A stretch of DNA of 64,000 nt from Chara braunii (Eukaryota; Streptophyta; Charophyceae; Charales; Characeae). This document shows, piece after piece, positions 33,861 to 45,948 of this stretch. The notes beneath the pieces are model-generated. The model did no database searches, was not told the origin of the DNA, and saw only the letters and a list, made by a program, of their open reading frames with translations. Made by a program: the position numbers and the translations under genes. The DNA is taken from contig BFEA01000095.1 in NCBI GenBank assembly GCA_003427395.1, positions 2,133,455 to 2,197,454 of the forward strand, in the 5' to 3' direction. Position 1 is the first letter of the stretch, and each line of letters opens with the position of its first letter.

Positions 33861-35180
33861 GTATGCGAGTCGGAGTAGTTATTGGTGCGGTATCAGGATT
33901 TGGTTGTTACCGCGCTAAAGTGGTGTATTTTTGCTTCGCCTTTGAGCACGTTTGCTGTGCCAACAGCATCCTGCCGGACACGGAATGGGCGCACAACTGC
34001 GACTGTGGATGCTACGCCTTACCACGTGGTAGTCTGTCATTGCTGTATTGCTGTTGTGGGAAACGGTAAAACTTTGTGCAAGCCGCAACTGAGGTATGGC
34101 TAATCACCCGCCAAAAGTGGGGTTTTGTTCGCTGATATAAGTGCCTCAGCAATTCTCGTCGTTGCTGGACCAGGTGGCGACAGAGCACAGGCAGGGGGTT
34201 GGTCAAACCTTCGTTGAACTGCTGTAGTGCAGCCTTGCTGCGCGATCCCTACCTGGTTGACTGCATGGTATAACTTCACTGAGCATCCGGGGTGTTGCTG
34301 CTGTGCAGACGTTGTTCCCCTCTTCGCACTGTTGCTGTGCGGGTGGCATCCGGCTGAGCACGGGCGGCAAGGTGACCGAGCCTGGGCATTTGTTACAGTC
34401 TGTCAGGATTGCGGTTAAGTCACCCGATCGTGCTGTTGGCACCGCTCCTCGTCGGTAGGCTATTGTTGCGGTGAGTGGGTGACTACTGCTGTGTTCTCGC
34501 AGATTGCTGCTGTAGGTGGACTGATGTTGGGCACCACAAAACAGAGGCTGGATGGGCTACTGTGCCTTCTGGAGGGTTGTAGAGCGACGGTTTTGCGGAC
34601 TACTAACTGATACCTTCTCGCTGCACAATCGGTGTATTTCGGATCATAGACTGTTGACTATTGGTGAGTTCTCTGGCCAAGAGACTGTGGTAGCAGGCCA
34701 CTTAGTTACCTTGAAAGGCTGCTGGACCATCTGCTGGTGCGGTGGCCGTCGTGCGTCTAAGGTGCTGATTGCTGATGATTGCCCAAGGTTGTTGCGGATT
34801 ACTGCGAACTGCAACATACTACACGTGCCACGGTGGCATTGCCATCTAGGCACAGGCAAGAGCTACGATTATTGACGGTGGGAACCTGCTGCGGTATACG
34901 AGGCTCGAGCTGCTTGGTCCCTGGATGTGGATTGCTTAAAGCTTTGCTACAAGCTAGGGGACACTGCCGCTACTGCGGACTGAGCACGAGTTACCGTTGC
35001 CTATTGCACATGGACGCGGACTACCACTGCAGGCAGTCGACTACTGATTGACCGTTGCTGGCTGTTGCGGCGCGCTGCGGCGTACTGTTGCGAACTAGGA
35101 CCGCTGCTGCTGACAGCTGTTGCGGTTGCTGGTAATCGCCATCTGAAGCTGCGCATATGGACTGTTGAAGGCTAGTGTGC
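33861..35180. repeat. Low-complexity GCTGTTG-rich region
   Basis: Words such as GTTGCTG, CTGTTGCGG, TACTGCGGA and TGCTGCTG recur throughout with no fixed period. Composition is unlike both flanks. Short open frames here are rich in Cys and Leu and look like by-products of the repeat. Confidence 0.5.
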
Positions 35181-35830
35181 GGTCGTGATCAGGTTAGGGA
35201 GGGGTGCTGGGACTCAAACGAGGGATTGAGCTTAGGAAGGGGGAGTGGTGCTGAGGTCGACGGAGGGCAGTCAGGGGGCTGTTGAGACTACATTCGACCA
35301 AGGGTTGATTGTTTGCTGCTGCGATTTTCTTGGCCACAATTGCGGGGCCCTCAGGAGATTCAAGACTTCAAGGCCCTCTCATTGTGAGTTGAGTGCACCG
35401 CCCTTGGATCTCGAGAGTCTAGCTTTTCTACTTCTACCCTTCTTAATCTCAGTCTGGTCTATGTTACGAGAGGAAGGCGGCAGGCAGGATTGCAACCCGT
35501 AGGTCCGCACCAAGGCCTTTGTGGTGGGTTTCCCCACCGATTGCGGGAGCTCTGCCGGAACCCAGGCGGGGTTCTGGAGGCAGGGAACTTAAGGTATATC
35601 CTCATCTGACGTATGTGATCCCTGCCCCTATTTCTTATCCTTGGGTATCTGAGTATGTACATGTAAGGATACTACTTTTGTTTTGTTATGTATGCCAGGA
35701 AATGTTTTCCAGGAGGCTAAATGAACAAGTACGTATGAGGGGTCAGATAGTTCTTGAGTGAGGTCGAGCAGAATGAACTTGGGGAAGGTGGGATGAAGTT
35801 GTATTGCTTGCTTTGACCGGGTCAACCCAA
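35181..35830. other. No gene seen
   Basis: Unique-looking sequence leading into the hairpin array. No supported frame. Confidence 0.3.
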
Positions 35831-37110
35831 GGCTGAACTCCCCTAAGTTGGTGTGGGCTTAGTGTTGTGTTTTATTCATGTTTGTTGGGCTACTTGTATG
35901 GGTTTGAGGGCTGGGCCTATCCTAAGTTGGACGGACCAGTCGCTGTTTTTTTCTAGGGTTTCTGAACTAGAGGATGAACACCCTAAGTTGGGAGGTCTCA
36001 GAATTCTGGTGTTTCTTTTGTGGGTGGCTGAAAACAGAGCAAGGAACACTCTAGGTTGCGTGAACTCAGTTCTGTGTGTGTTTTTTTCTGAGCGGAACAC
36101 AGGCATGAGGCTGAGCGTACCCTTAAGTTAGGGCGGCTTAGTCATAAGCCATGAACATTAAGGTTAATCAAAGTATAGAATTTGGATATATACTATATGA
36201 ATTTATACTGTGGCAGACCGGGCACCCTAAGTTGGGAAAACCAGTCAGTAAGTCAGATATAACAAGAAGAGAAGAAAAGTGATGAAGAATATAACGAAGG
36301 TAACCTGGGCAGGCTGAGCGTACCCTTAAGTTAGGGCGGCTCGGTCCTATGCTCGTAATAAGACAAAGGATCAGCGAGTTAGTATAAATTTGTTTTATTT
36401 TCCCTTCTAAACACAAAGCAGGGCTGGATGTCTCCCTGAGTTGGGTATGTCTGATCCTCTGCATAATAAGAAAGAAACACATATAGTATGTGCATGTATC
36501 AATGGTTGTTTTTATATGATTGTCGTTACAGAGCCTAAGCGTGCCCTTAAGTTAGGGCGGCTTAGTCGCACGTCGTTGTACTTGTTCAGACAATTCATGT
36601 CTTATGTAACTATAATTGTCTAGGCCAGCTAGGCATACCCTTAAGTTAGGGCGGCCTGGTGATAGGCTCTTGTCGTTGATGTGATGTAGGTTGGACGTAC
36701 CNTTAAGTTAGGGTGGTCTGACCATTCGTCGTTCGTACTTGTCTGTAGGTTAGACGTACCCTTAAGTTAGGGCGGTCTGACCATTCGTCGTTCGTGCTTG
36801 TTCTAGGCAGGTTAGGCACACCCCTAAGTGGGGGCAGCCTAATCCTGTGCCCTATCTGACTTTGTGTAAAGTTGGCTAGACATACCCTTAAGTTAGGGCA
36901 GTTTAGTCTTATGCTACATGTCATCAATTCAAACAGAAGTCAGACGTACCCTTAAGTTAGGGCGGTCTGTTCATATGTTTTATGACTAGAGTCTATCTGG
37001 AGTTGGGCATACCCTTAAGTTAGGGTAGTCCAGTTGTGCGTACTCCTACTTGTTAACTTGGGCAGGTTGGACATACCCTTAAGTTAGGGCCTTGTCCGAT
37101 CCTATGCCAT
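35831..37110 (+). repeat. Array of about 17 hairpin-forming units around CCCTTAAGTTAGGG
   Basis: A core ACCCTTAAGTTAGGG(C/T)(G/A)G (older variants CACCCTAAGTTGGG) recurs with spacings of 56-110 bases in the first half and 60-64 bases from about 36629 on. Each well-preserved core is bracketed by inverted arms. The arms differ between units but still pair: CTAAGC/GCTTAG (36535, 36560), GGTTAGAC/GTCTGACC (36748, 36775), TTAGGC/GCCTAA (36812, 36837), CAGAC/GTCTG (36941, 36965), CTGAGC/GCTCGG (36314, 36339), TTGGAC/GTCCGA (37067, 37094). In the 36810 unit the inner pair CCCT/AGGG is replaced by CCCC/GGGG. It lies upstream of the element B primer-binding site, perhaps within its LTR. Confidence 0.85.
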
Positions 37111-37498
37111 AAGTGAGGGGGCCTACAAAGGGAAGAACCGAAAGACCTACTGAACTACTTGGACGAATTGATGTGAGACTGTGAGAGATGCATGTGTATG
37201 TATGCTCGTGGGCTCGCACTTGGGGTGTCTTTTCGATAGGCCAGTTGCTTTAGATGCTCGCCAAGTGCTGGAGGCATAGGTAGGTCAGATGGATGATGGG
37301 AGGGAAAACTTAGGATGAGGATGGGACTGACCCTGCTAGGAGTTAGGCCCAATGCTAGTCCACATTCTCATCTAGAGATCGTATTGGCTGTCATTTCAGT
37401 CTGAATTGTCAAGCAGATGTCAGACGTTAGTCCCAAGTATAGTTGCATTATCTTCCCTTTTTTTCAGCTTTGTATAAATCTTGGCGGCCTTCTTTCCC
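37111..37498. other. No gene seen
   Basis: Spacer after the hairpin array, without supported coding or repeats beyond short words. Confidence 0.3.
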
Positions 37499-37605
37499 TA
37501 CGGGAAGCGCTGCCGAAATTCTTACAAACCTGAAAAAGTTAGTCATTTGTGGGCTCTTAGAAATTCTGAAAAGACACTTTTCTTACGGGAAGCGCTGCCG
37601 AAATT
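37499..37605. repeat. Exact 22-bp direct repeat, 85 bp apart
   Basis: TACGGGAAGCGCTGCCGAAA (plus TT) occurs at 37499-37520 and 37584-37605, and the flanking bases CTT/TCTT also agree. Possibly a two-unit tandem repeat. Confidence 0.85.
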
Positions 37606-37807
37606 TCGTGAAATTTGGGGAGTTAGAATATTTTCCAGTTAGGAGTTACTTAGCATATCCTAACTGATTAGAGGAGGTGTTCAACTAATTGGTAGTAATA
37701 GAGGAGCTAGAGTACGACTAAGGTGAATGATCTCCCCTTGGCACAGACGTAAGCAGTACTCTTCGTTGGTCTGTACTGTGATGCAGGTTGATGTGCTATC
37801 ACTTGAG

Positions 37808-37898
37808 AGCCTGATCTGATCAGGCTATTCCTTCAGAGAGATTATTCCACTGTTATCACTGATAACAGGTCGGTTATCGATTCGTCGGTCTACGAATC
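37808..37898. repeat. Three consecutive perfect hairpins
   Basis: AGCCTGATC-T-GATCAGGCT (37808-37826, 9-bp stem), CTGTTATC-ACT-GATAACAG (37850-37868, 8-bp stem) and GATTCGT-CGGTCT-ACGAATC (37879-37898, 7-bp stem) follow one another within 91 bases, all without mismatches. Confidence 0.9.
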
Positions 37899-39132
37899 AA
37901 CCCCTATGCACCCTTAATACTCAGCCCAAAGAGGCTTTAGCCCTGGTGATTTTATCTGTTTTGTTAGGGTTTCACCCAGACTTTTATTGAATGGCCATTT
38001 AACAGAAGTACTGAGTACTTAATTATGGTTGGTTGGCTAGAGGTTGGGGCTCGCATGGCTAAAGCACAGGGTATGAGTGGAGAGGTTGATTGGAGTTGAC
38101 CCCGTGTAGTGCTTGGATCTTTGTTTGATACTTTGATGTGATTGCAGATATGTATGGAAGAGTCTCGATTGATGCATGGTGAGTGGTATTGCGTGGACTC
38201 AGATGGGCAAACCACATAACTGTCGTGAGAGTGAACTACCCCACAACCTTTGTGTTTGAGTAAGAGTGTTCTATCCTTGTTCTGCTGAGGTGATGAGCTA
38301 GGTAGGCGTGCGTTCGGGTAACCCCTACAGGGCGAATCCCGATGACGTCCTCTCTAATAATATTGAGAGTATTTGTATTCTTTCCTTGTTAGGGTTTATT
38401 TCGGTAGAACAATAAAGTTCCGGGCGGAAGGGTTAGCGTGTCGCTGGTGATGCGTCAGACAACTCACCACCGCTCTAAATTCGTCCCTGACCTAGGGGCC
38501 GTCTTACCCCGCACCTTTTGGGGCAACCCTCGAAGTTATCAAGGACCGCGAGGCTACGAGTACACCAGAGTACCCCATCAGCGCGAATGCTTGCGAATGC
38601 CCGCATGGCTGGTTGTCATGAGGAGGCCGTGCGCTCGCTCAACTCTTATACGGAAACCCAGCGCGCGATGCCTATCTGGTCCTATTGCGTAAAAGTATGG
38701 GTCAGATACTGAAGTGACTAGGAGTTGTGGTTTTGTGGTGTTGTGGCGTTGTTTGTGGCGGCCGTTGTGTGTGTGTTTTTGTATGTTATGAGTGGGTAAG
38801 TATGAGTATCGTGGTGTAGCGCGTGGTGAGAGTAGTGCGTCCTTGTCGCTGAGTCGCGTTTGGGATTTCAGCCCCCCAGTATGGCGATACGCGTACGGGT
38901 TCGATCTTTGGGCGTTCGATCGCGCGTAACCCTTTATGCTACAGCGAACGAGAAACGCCCTTGGCTGGGCCATCTCTGCAATTGCATACGAAAAATTTGG
39001 CATGTGGTTTAGTAGCTCGGCAGGGATACGCCCACCTAAGGGATGGTGACAGCTCCCGTAGGTGGAGGTAGCGGTGCCTCGCGTGACTCTGTCCTGTCGT
39101 AGGGACTCTTGTGGGACCGTGCACTCGACAGG
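37899..39132 (+). repeat. Probable 3' part of element B 5' LTR
   Basis: The stretch ends ...CACTCGACA at 39130, a CA two bases before the primer-binding site, as an LTR should. An AATAAA occurs near 38410. No TG start could be fixed and no second copy of this sequence lies downstream of element B in the window, so the extent is inferred only. Confidence 0.45.
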
Positions 39133-39151
39133 TGGCGCCGTTGCCGGGATC
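39133..39151 (+). other. Element B primer-binding site, tRNA-Asp
   Basis: TGGCGCCGTTGCCGGGATC matches the complement of the plant tRNA-Asp 3' end (one G short), the primer used by Athila-type and some other plant gypsy elements. It lies two bases after a CA and about 280 bases upstream of the gag start. Confidence 0.85.
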
Positions 39152-39431
39152 TCGGCTGCCTACCGAGGTCCTTAAGAGAAAGAACCCAGATTAAGTGCAG
39201 GCTGATGATCTAAGCAAAACGACAAAAAGTTACGTCATAATAAGACTGAGTGATATGGTATGCGATTAAAGGTTATATAAAGGACGCGAATGATTAATGG
39301 TGGAGCGAGTAGCTAAACTTAAGGGTGGAATGGTCAAGAAGGACATAGGGCAGACCCTCTAAACTTGACGAACTGCTTACCGATCTATCCCTTGTTACTC
39401 CTGTCAGGTTGGTTAACAAAAAGAGGTGAAG

Positions 39432-41879
39432 ATGCCGGACGCTGATGAAATCGAGCGTGGCCCGGCCGCTACGCCAGAGGATTTCGTCAAGGCACTCGAG
39501 AAAAGGGAGTTGGCACGACTTCAAGTGTCGAAAGTTAACATCTTCTATTTTAATGGGGACAGAGTATCCGAGTGGCTGGAGCTGCTGGAGCAGGTTACGG
39601 CCGAGGTGCCTAAGGCAGATAAATTCAAGTTCCTCCCCAGGTACGTCTTGTGGGAAACTCGGCCCGAGGTAATGAAGGTGGCTGCTGGAGCAGGAGGAGA
39701 CTGGGCTAAGTTCAAGGCAGAAATGCAGAGGCGGTTCAAGTTAGGGGATGACTTGTTAACGAAGACAGATTTGGAGATGTTACAGCAGGACGAGTTCTCG
39801 ACGGTGGGAGCTTTGACAACGACGCTCCCAACGACATTTGAGAAGATGGCCAAGAAAGTCCCTAGATTGGCGGAAGAAGAACAATGTGCCACTTTCCTGG
39901 GGCACTTTAAGAATTGGGAGGCCTCGTCGCTAACCAAGAAGGCTGAGCCAAGAAAAAAGCTCACTTGGGCCTCCATAAAAGAGGGCGTAATAGAAGGAGA
40001 GCTGGACCAAGTAGACATCTTCCAAATGCGACAGGCTAGGAAGAAAAGAAAGCCCTTGGACGCCACGACGAGCGGCGGACGAGACTTTAAGAAACTGATA
40101 GAAGATGCAGTGGCCCAACTCGGTGCAGAGAAGGAGGCGAAAAGAAAAACTATGACGGCACCATAGACCCAATGTAAAGCAAAGAAAGCGGTGGTGCAGG
40201 AGGAAGAAGAAGAGGAAGAGGAAGAGGAGCCGGAGCCACAGAAGTTGACAAAAGCTCAAAGGAGAGCAAGGAATCTGACTCAAGGGGGGCAAGGCTCAGG
40301 GAAGGGCCAGGTCCCACAAGCGGTAGCCATGCCGCCCCATGAGTCACCCAGTCAGGCTGCACCATCACACTGTGGGCCATGGCCAGGTTGCGGACCCTCA
40401 AGTCATTGGCATGGGCACTGTTCATACGCCCCATGGCCAATGAGTGGGCCGCATGGGTCATATGCCGGACCACCGATGAGCACGGCTTCCTACGGCTGCC
40501 CGGGACCCCAAGCTTAGCAGGTGAGCCACCCAAACCCACCGCCTAACCAACCTCAGCAGTCAGCCCCACAAGGATCGCAAGGCAACCGAGGTGGTGGACG
40601 TGGTCAGAATCAAGGATGGGGCCGAGGGCGAGGGAATGGTGGCCGAGGAGGAAACAACAGGGGTAATGGTGGTGGTAACTCTGCAGGCCGGGGAAACGAG
40701 GGTTGGACGGCATCTGAGAGTCAAGGCGGTCAAGAGGGTGGAGGAGGTGCCGGCAGAGGGAGAGTAGACTGGAGAAATGCCATTTGCTGGCATTGTGGGC
40801 AGAAAGGCCACACTATTAAGTTCTGCCACGTCAGGAGGAACGATGAGGACGAAGGTTTAATTAGCACCAACTATGATGGAGATATGTACGACAAGTGGGG
40901 GTACCACCTTGACCCGAAGATTCCAGGCGGTACGAGGAAGGAAGCCCTGCGGAGGGCTGAGGCCGGTGAGCCACCCGCACCCCCAGCCATGTTTCGGATA
41001 TGGAAGGAGAAAGAGGTCCGTAGTGACGTCACGGTGGAGGAGGTAGGAGAGAACGCAGAGGTGGAGCAAGAAAGGAAGGCCGACACTACTAAGACAGAAC
41101 CGATCATAGTAAAGTCCGACGATGAGATTGAGGAAGATTGCTGGAACAGGCCGCTGCGTGCTGAGACAGGGGAAGATTGTTGGAGGACGGTCCGACAGAC
41201 GATGGAAAGAATGGAAGACTTAATAGCTAAAGTCGGGAGGTACCAACAAAAGTTGGCCGATATGTGTGATGAGGTCAGGGAATGGAAAGGTAAGGAGCCA
41301 TTAGTATACCTCTACGATCTTGGTCCAGGGTCGCAGGGAGGATCTGGCAACTTACCAAATGTCACGACTTCGGGCCCGGTGCCAAGGTCCGGAATGACTT
41401 ATAGACCACCCTCCAGGACGGGGAGGGCACCGCACGCTGTCAGGACGAGGGCTAAAGGGCCGGTGAGCCCTGAAGAACCGGCCAAGGATGTTCCTGAACC
41501 CAGCGGAGAGAAAGAGGTAGTGGACGTTCCAGAAGGAGAGGATGATGAAGATGATAGGTTGAGGAAGGAAGAGGATGAGAGGGCCGAGCAAAGAGCCAAG
41601 AAGAGGGGTGCCAGCCCTGATACAGACAAGGCACAAGAAGTAAAGAAGAAGAAGTACGTTGTCCGAGTGGAAGAAGGCTTCGATGTGGAAGAGATAATGA
41701 ACAGAAACCTAGAGGGTCATAATCATCTTATGAACCTGAAGGACGTATTAGCCTCAGCGTCTAGGCTCAGGGATGAGCTAAAGGCGCGACTATCCAGGAA
41801 GATGGTGGCCAGTGTGCGACTAGGGACTATAGTCCCTAAGGAGGCTGAGTGGGCTGAAACAGGTACTAAGATAGACTGA
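39432..41879 (+). pseudogene. Element B gag (capsid and CCHC nucleocapsid)
   Basis: One frame from ATG 39432 stays coding to 41879 apart from TAG codons at 40164-40166 and 40515-40517, ending at TGA 41877-41879. The capsid part includes VSEWLELLEQVTAEVPKADK and WAKFKAEMQRRFKLGDDLL (typical retrotransposon gag). A Lys/Glu-rich stretch (40191-40260) and a Gly/Asn/Arg-rich stretch (40560-40740) follow, then the zinc knuckle CWHCGQKGHTIKFC at 40785-40826, then an acidic, coiled-coil-like tail. Both TAGs read as CAG changed by one C-to-T and the TGA as CGA changed likewise. The TGA also leads without frame change into the protease, so the original gag-pro was probably one reading frame. Confidence 0.9.
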
Positions 41880-42622
41880 AAATCTGTCGCCTGTGGCAAC
41901 CTCGACGTTGTGGTGAAAGGGAAGACATGCACTGTGATGGTGGATAGTGGAGCGGAAATGAACCTCATAAAGGAGGAACATGCCATACAGCTGGGAATGG
42001 AAATAGACCGCTCCGACAATGGGGTTCTCATGGGGGCCAATAGCCGATCGATATTCATTGGGACCGCGTCGTCAGTGATATTAGAAATTGGAAAGGTGAA
42101 AGTAAGGAGCTGCTTCTTTGTGATGCCTGACTTGGACCACCCTATTCTACTTGGGAGATCCTTCCTAAGTCGGACAGAGACGGTCATCCTCAACAAACAC
42201 GATGAAACTATGTTGCTCGTTCTGTGTGACCCCGTATGCGGGAATTACGAGGTCATCACTTGCAAGAACAGAGGACCCAAGAGCGTAAGGAACCGGCCCA
42301 ACCCTGGTTCGTTCACGATTGAAGAGTCAGAAGAAGAAAGGCTAAGGATCGAAGCCAGCCAGTATGAGGAGAGAAGAGAGCCAGAGGCGCCGACTCTAAG
42401 CTTGGCGAACATAGGCGATGATATGGACATAGTATCAACCTATGGGGCGGCGGACCCCGAGGCTGTGGAGGCCTTGAGAGAGAAGACAGTGGAGCAAATG
42501 GGTGCAGGAAAGATGAAATTGGTATATCGAACACCTTGTCAGACAGGCGGAGAGAGTGGAGTGCAACCCCATAGCGCAACTCGGTCTTTTTTAGGGGTGG
42601 GCTCAAGCAGGGCGCCCAAAGG
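41880..42622 (+). pseudogene. Element B aspartic protease
   Basis: Same frame as gag. The active-site segment VMVDSGAEMNLI is intact and the second conserved segment PILLGRSFLSRTETVI lies about 75 residues later, so the catalytic core looks complete. A linker rich in Glu and Arg follows. Near 42580-42620 (T run in CGGTCTTTTTT) coding moves to the next frame, so a frameshift separates it from RT. Confidence 0.9.
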
Positions 42623-44563
42623 CGGTACAAAAGGGTAGACCAAAAGTGCCGCCCCGTTCCCGTACACGTTACTGAAGAACAGGAAGTATACTACGAGTGG
42701 GAGCGAGAGTTGATATGGCAGAAGCGAGAAAGGGCGGAAAGTGGACCATAAAGTATCAATGCCGAGACAGAGTAGGCGCTGATCATAGGGGAGCTTGACT
42801 TTCTTACGGCGCAGGAGGAGAAACTTGTAGTGGACACCATAAGAGGAAGGCATGTTGCATATGCCTTCAGTGATGATGAGAGAGGTCGACTGGACGTGGA
42901 TATTATCCCAATGATTAGGATACATACCGTACCCCACAAACCATGGAACTTGCGAGGTGCGCGGTATCCTAACCCCGCTGACGAAGAGAAGGTGGTCAAC
43001 TACCTTGATGGGAAGATCCACACTCATGTGGCACATTACTCGAACGGTCCGTATGCGTCCCCATGGTTTTGTTTTGTCAAACCCAATGGGACACTGAGGT
43101 GGGTACAGGATTTTCAATGCCTGAATGCTGTGACGGTGAGGGACGCAGGTGGTGTCCCCAACGCTGATGTGTTTTCGGAGGCATGCGCTGGGAGGGTCAT
43201 CATATCCCTCATTGACTTGTATTCAAACTACGATCAGCTCCTTGTATACCCGTCGGACCGGCCTATGACAGCCATGCATACCCCTCGCGGGTTGATCCAC
43301 ATGAACGTCGCACCGCAGTGGTGGACTTCTTCGGTCGCTATGGTCCAGCGACACATGGTAAGGGCGATGCAACCCATAAGTCCTCACATCAAACAACCCT
43401 ACATTGATGATCTGGTCGTGAAAGGGCCCAAAGAAAAGGATGAGCAGGAAGTGATGCCAGGAATCAAGCGCTTTGTGTGGGATCATGTGCAAGACTTGTG
43501 CAAGGTCCTGGATCTCTTGAAGGAGCATAACCTCACTGCCAGTGGGCCAAAATCGAGGCACTGCATGAGTGGTGCCACTATCTTAGGATTTGTGTGCGAC
43601 GAGAGGGGTCGTCGGCCAGATACTAAGAAGACTAACAAGATTATCGAATGGCCAATACCGTTCCAGACTATCACGGAGGTGAGAAGTTTTCTGGGCACGT
43701 GTGGGTTTTGGAGGGTCTTTATTAAGGGGTTTGCGGCAAAGACGGAGCAATTATGAAAGCTCGTGCGTCAAGGACAAGACTGGGAATGGGGAGACAGACA
43801 AGAGTCGGTGATAAAAGACCTGAAGAAGGAGTTTGAGGAAGGAGGTCTAGTACTGGGGGTACCGGACCATGAGGCGTTGATGACCAGGCCGTTCATCGTA
43901 GAGACAGACGCAGGGCCAACTGCGCTGGGAGGTGTGTTAATCCATTGAGATCCCAATGGGGAGGAACGACCACTAAGGTTTGAAAGTCGGACGCTTAATA
44001 TGTCTGAAAGGAACTACTCTCAGTTCAAGCGCGAAACCTTGGTGGTTCTTCACTGTTTGAGGATCTTCAGAAACTACCTCTTTGGCAATAGGTTCGTATT
44101 GAGGGTGGACGCTACGGCTCAAGCTGGTTCTCTCAAGAACTTCGCTCCGTCAGATCCAACTATCGCCAGATGGCTGACGTACATCTGGATGTTTGACTTC
44201 GAGTTGGAGCGAATTCCTGAGACCAAGAATAGGGCGGACGGGCTGACCCAAGTCGATTGGGACAAAAACCATCAAGGAGTGATCGAGGATACTCCACCGG
44301 TTGACGGGTTCCTGGACAGCGAGGAGGATGTAAGACTTCACATCAACTCCTGGGCATTGGCCGTAGGTAAGTATGTTACTCCTGGGCGGCCCGTATGGCT
44401 TGCGCCTCCAGGACATGTGCGACGACCAGACTTGGTCCTCAAACCTTATATTGAAGAGGATTCTTGGGGAATGTCGGGCGTAGGTTGGATGATGGAGCTG
44501 GCCTTAGCAGGCAAATACGTGCTGCAGGAAAACCCGCTTACAATTGAAAATGGGGCGCTATAG
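42623..44563 (+). pseudogene. Element B reverse transcriptase and RNase H
   Basis: RT blocks: FSDDERGRLDVDIIPMIRIH, GPYASPWFCFVKPNGTLRWV, then the first catalytic segment ISLIDLYSNYDQLLV, MTAMHTPRGLIHMNVAPQWW, the YIDD box in QPYIDDLVVKGP (about 43402), GFVCDERGRRPDT and FLGTCGFWRVFIKGFA. RNase H: FIVETDAGPTALGG, RNYSQFKRETLVVL, LRVDA and NRADGLTQ. In-frame stops at 42749 (TAA), 42773 (TAG), 43754 (TGA), 43946 (TGA) and 44561 (TAG) all fit C-to-T changes of CAA, CAG or CGA. The lineage resembles element C rather than element A. Confidence 0.9.
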
Positions 44564-44959
44564 GTGGGTAAGCACGAGAAGATGATAGGTGGGGTGTACC
44601 TGCTGGCAAATGCGCTACTTCAGGAAGAGACGGTCATAAATACGGTACTAGACCAGGAAGAGGAGATAGAGCTGGGAGGAGGTGATAATGTGATTCATGA
44701 GAGAGAAGATGACTTCGAAGGGGGGGAGATCAAGGAAGCGTTTCGAGCAAAGGAGTATGAGGGAGTATACCTTGAACTCAGCATGCTTCTTTCGTGCGAG
44801 ATGAGGGAAAGGGATGCCTGCGCGAGAGTTCTGAAAATGAGGCCAAACTTTCTGGTAAGGGATGACCATCTGTTCATGAGGAGCAAAGGAAGGGATCCCA
44901 GGAGAGTAGTCTGCGGCGTCGCTCGCCTGATTGACATTATAGCGGCACTCCACGATGCA
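44564..44959 (+). pseudogene. Element B connector and start of integrase zinc module
   Basis: The frame continues from RNase H through a linker and LVRDDHLFMRSKGRDPRRVVCG to IIAALHDA at 44959, which is the start of the integrase HHCC module. The next residues expected in this family (a GHRG segment) are absent here and appear on the minus strand at 46995-47010 instead. This marks the left breakpoint of the inversion. Confidence 0.85.
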
Positions 44960-45770
44960 CGTCTGACTCCATATCTGGCATAGGGTGATCCACCTTCCTC
45001 TGAATAGGCTCTGGAGGTGCGCCTGGACCCCCTACTCCCTCACTCTCCTCTTGCTTGTGAGACTTGTGTTCCCTCACCTTTTCCTCCCTCTGAGCCCCTG
45101 GTGACGCGCCCTGCTCAAAGGTTCCCCTTGCCTCTGTCCCAGATTCCGTTCTTCTTTTTTCCACACCTCTCCTCTCACCTGCCTGACGAGCTGGAGTATA
45201 ATAGTTCCATAGTAGCTTCTTGCAGTGCCCCCAGTTCATGGCAGATGCCACAATGGATCGTACGAAGGGTCTGATATGGTGTCTCACAAACAACAGGAAA
45301 CTCCCCACTCTCTGCTCTCCTGGGATACCAAGCTCGTCTGCATATCGGTCATAGGCCCACAAAAACTCCCCCAAGTTGGTGGAGTCGAACCGAATGGGTT
45401 GTCCATCCCTTCCCAATGGTGACGGATGCAAACCCTCCATCCTCCGTCCAAAGTCTTGCCAACTCAGCGACTCTCTGACCATCTTAGCAATAGGGTCCGC
45501 CCACTCGCCTACACCTCGTACCTCTTTCAACATTCTGGTACTGTCCCATCCAAACTCTCTCGCATGCTGCTCCAACTCCATCAGAAACAACTCGATGTTC
45601 CCTCCCTGGAAGACTGGAGGCTTGTCCTCTCTCCTGGTCCTTATCCGCGTCCTCTGTCTGGTTGCCCCAAAAGGGGTCCCCACTGACTCTGCTTCTCCCC
45701 TCCCTCTTGGCATGGCTGCCCCAAGCGGTATCAAGCCTGCATAACAGGGAAGAGGCGAACAGAAGCACAC
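44960..45770 (-). pseudogene. First half of element B extra ORF (gag-like), inverted
   Basis: The minus-strand frame begins at ATG 45770 (or an internal ATG near 45713, MPRGRGEAESVG) and reads PPVFQGGNIELFLMELEQHA, a capsid-like block of the retrotransposon gag type, then DFGRRMEGLHPSPLGRDGQP and a charged tail. It stays open to the breakpoint at 44960. Its continuation lies on the plus strand from 47015. It is a different sequence from the gag at 39432. It starts only 178 bases behind the integrase stop, so in the ancestral order it followed pol. Confidence 0.8.
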
Positions 45771-45948
45771 AGAGGGTAAGCGATGTCAGATAAAACACAA
45801 CAGGAGAAAGACATAACCCTCCCACAACTATCTCAATTACCTACCTACCCACACATATGCATACATACCCATACGCACACACAAGTCTAGTCATAACCTA
45901 TCATACTATCCTACTGAGAGCAGTATCCGAAGTAATCACGAGATGACT
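45771..45948. other. Short spacer between integrase and extra ORF
   Basis: 178 bases separate the integrase stop from the extra ORF start (both minus strand). It contains CACACATATGCATACATACC-like short repeats and no splice or promoter signal I would trust. Confidence 0.4.

Noticed and set aside
35831-37110. CRISPR-like array of palindromic repeats
   Set aside because: Spacing varies from 56 to 110 bases, the repeats themselves differ, spacers share words, and there is no cas gene. The surroundings are eukaryotic retrotransposons.
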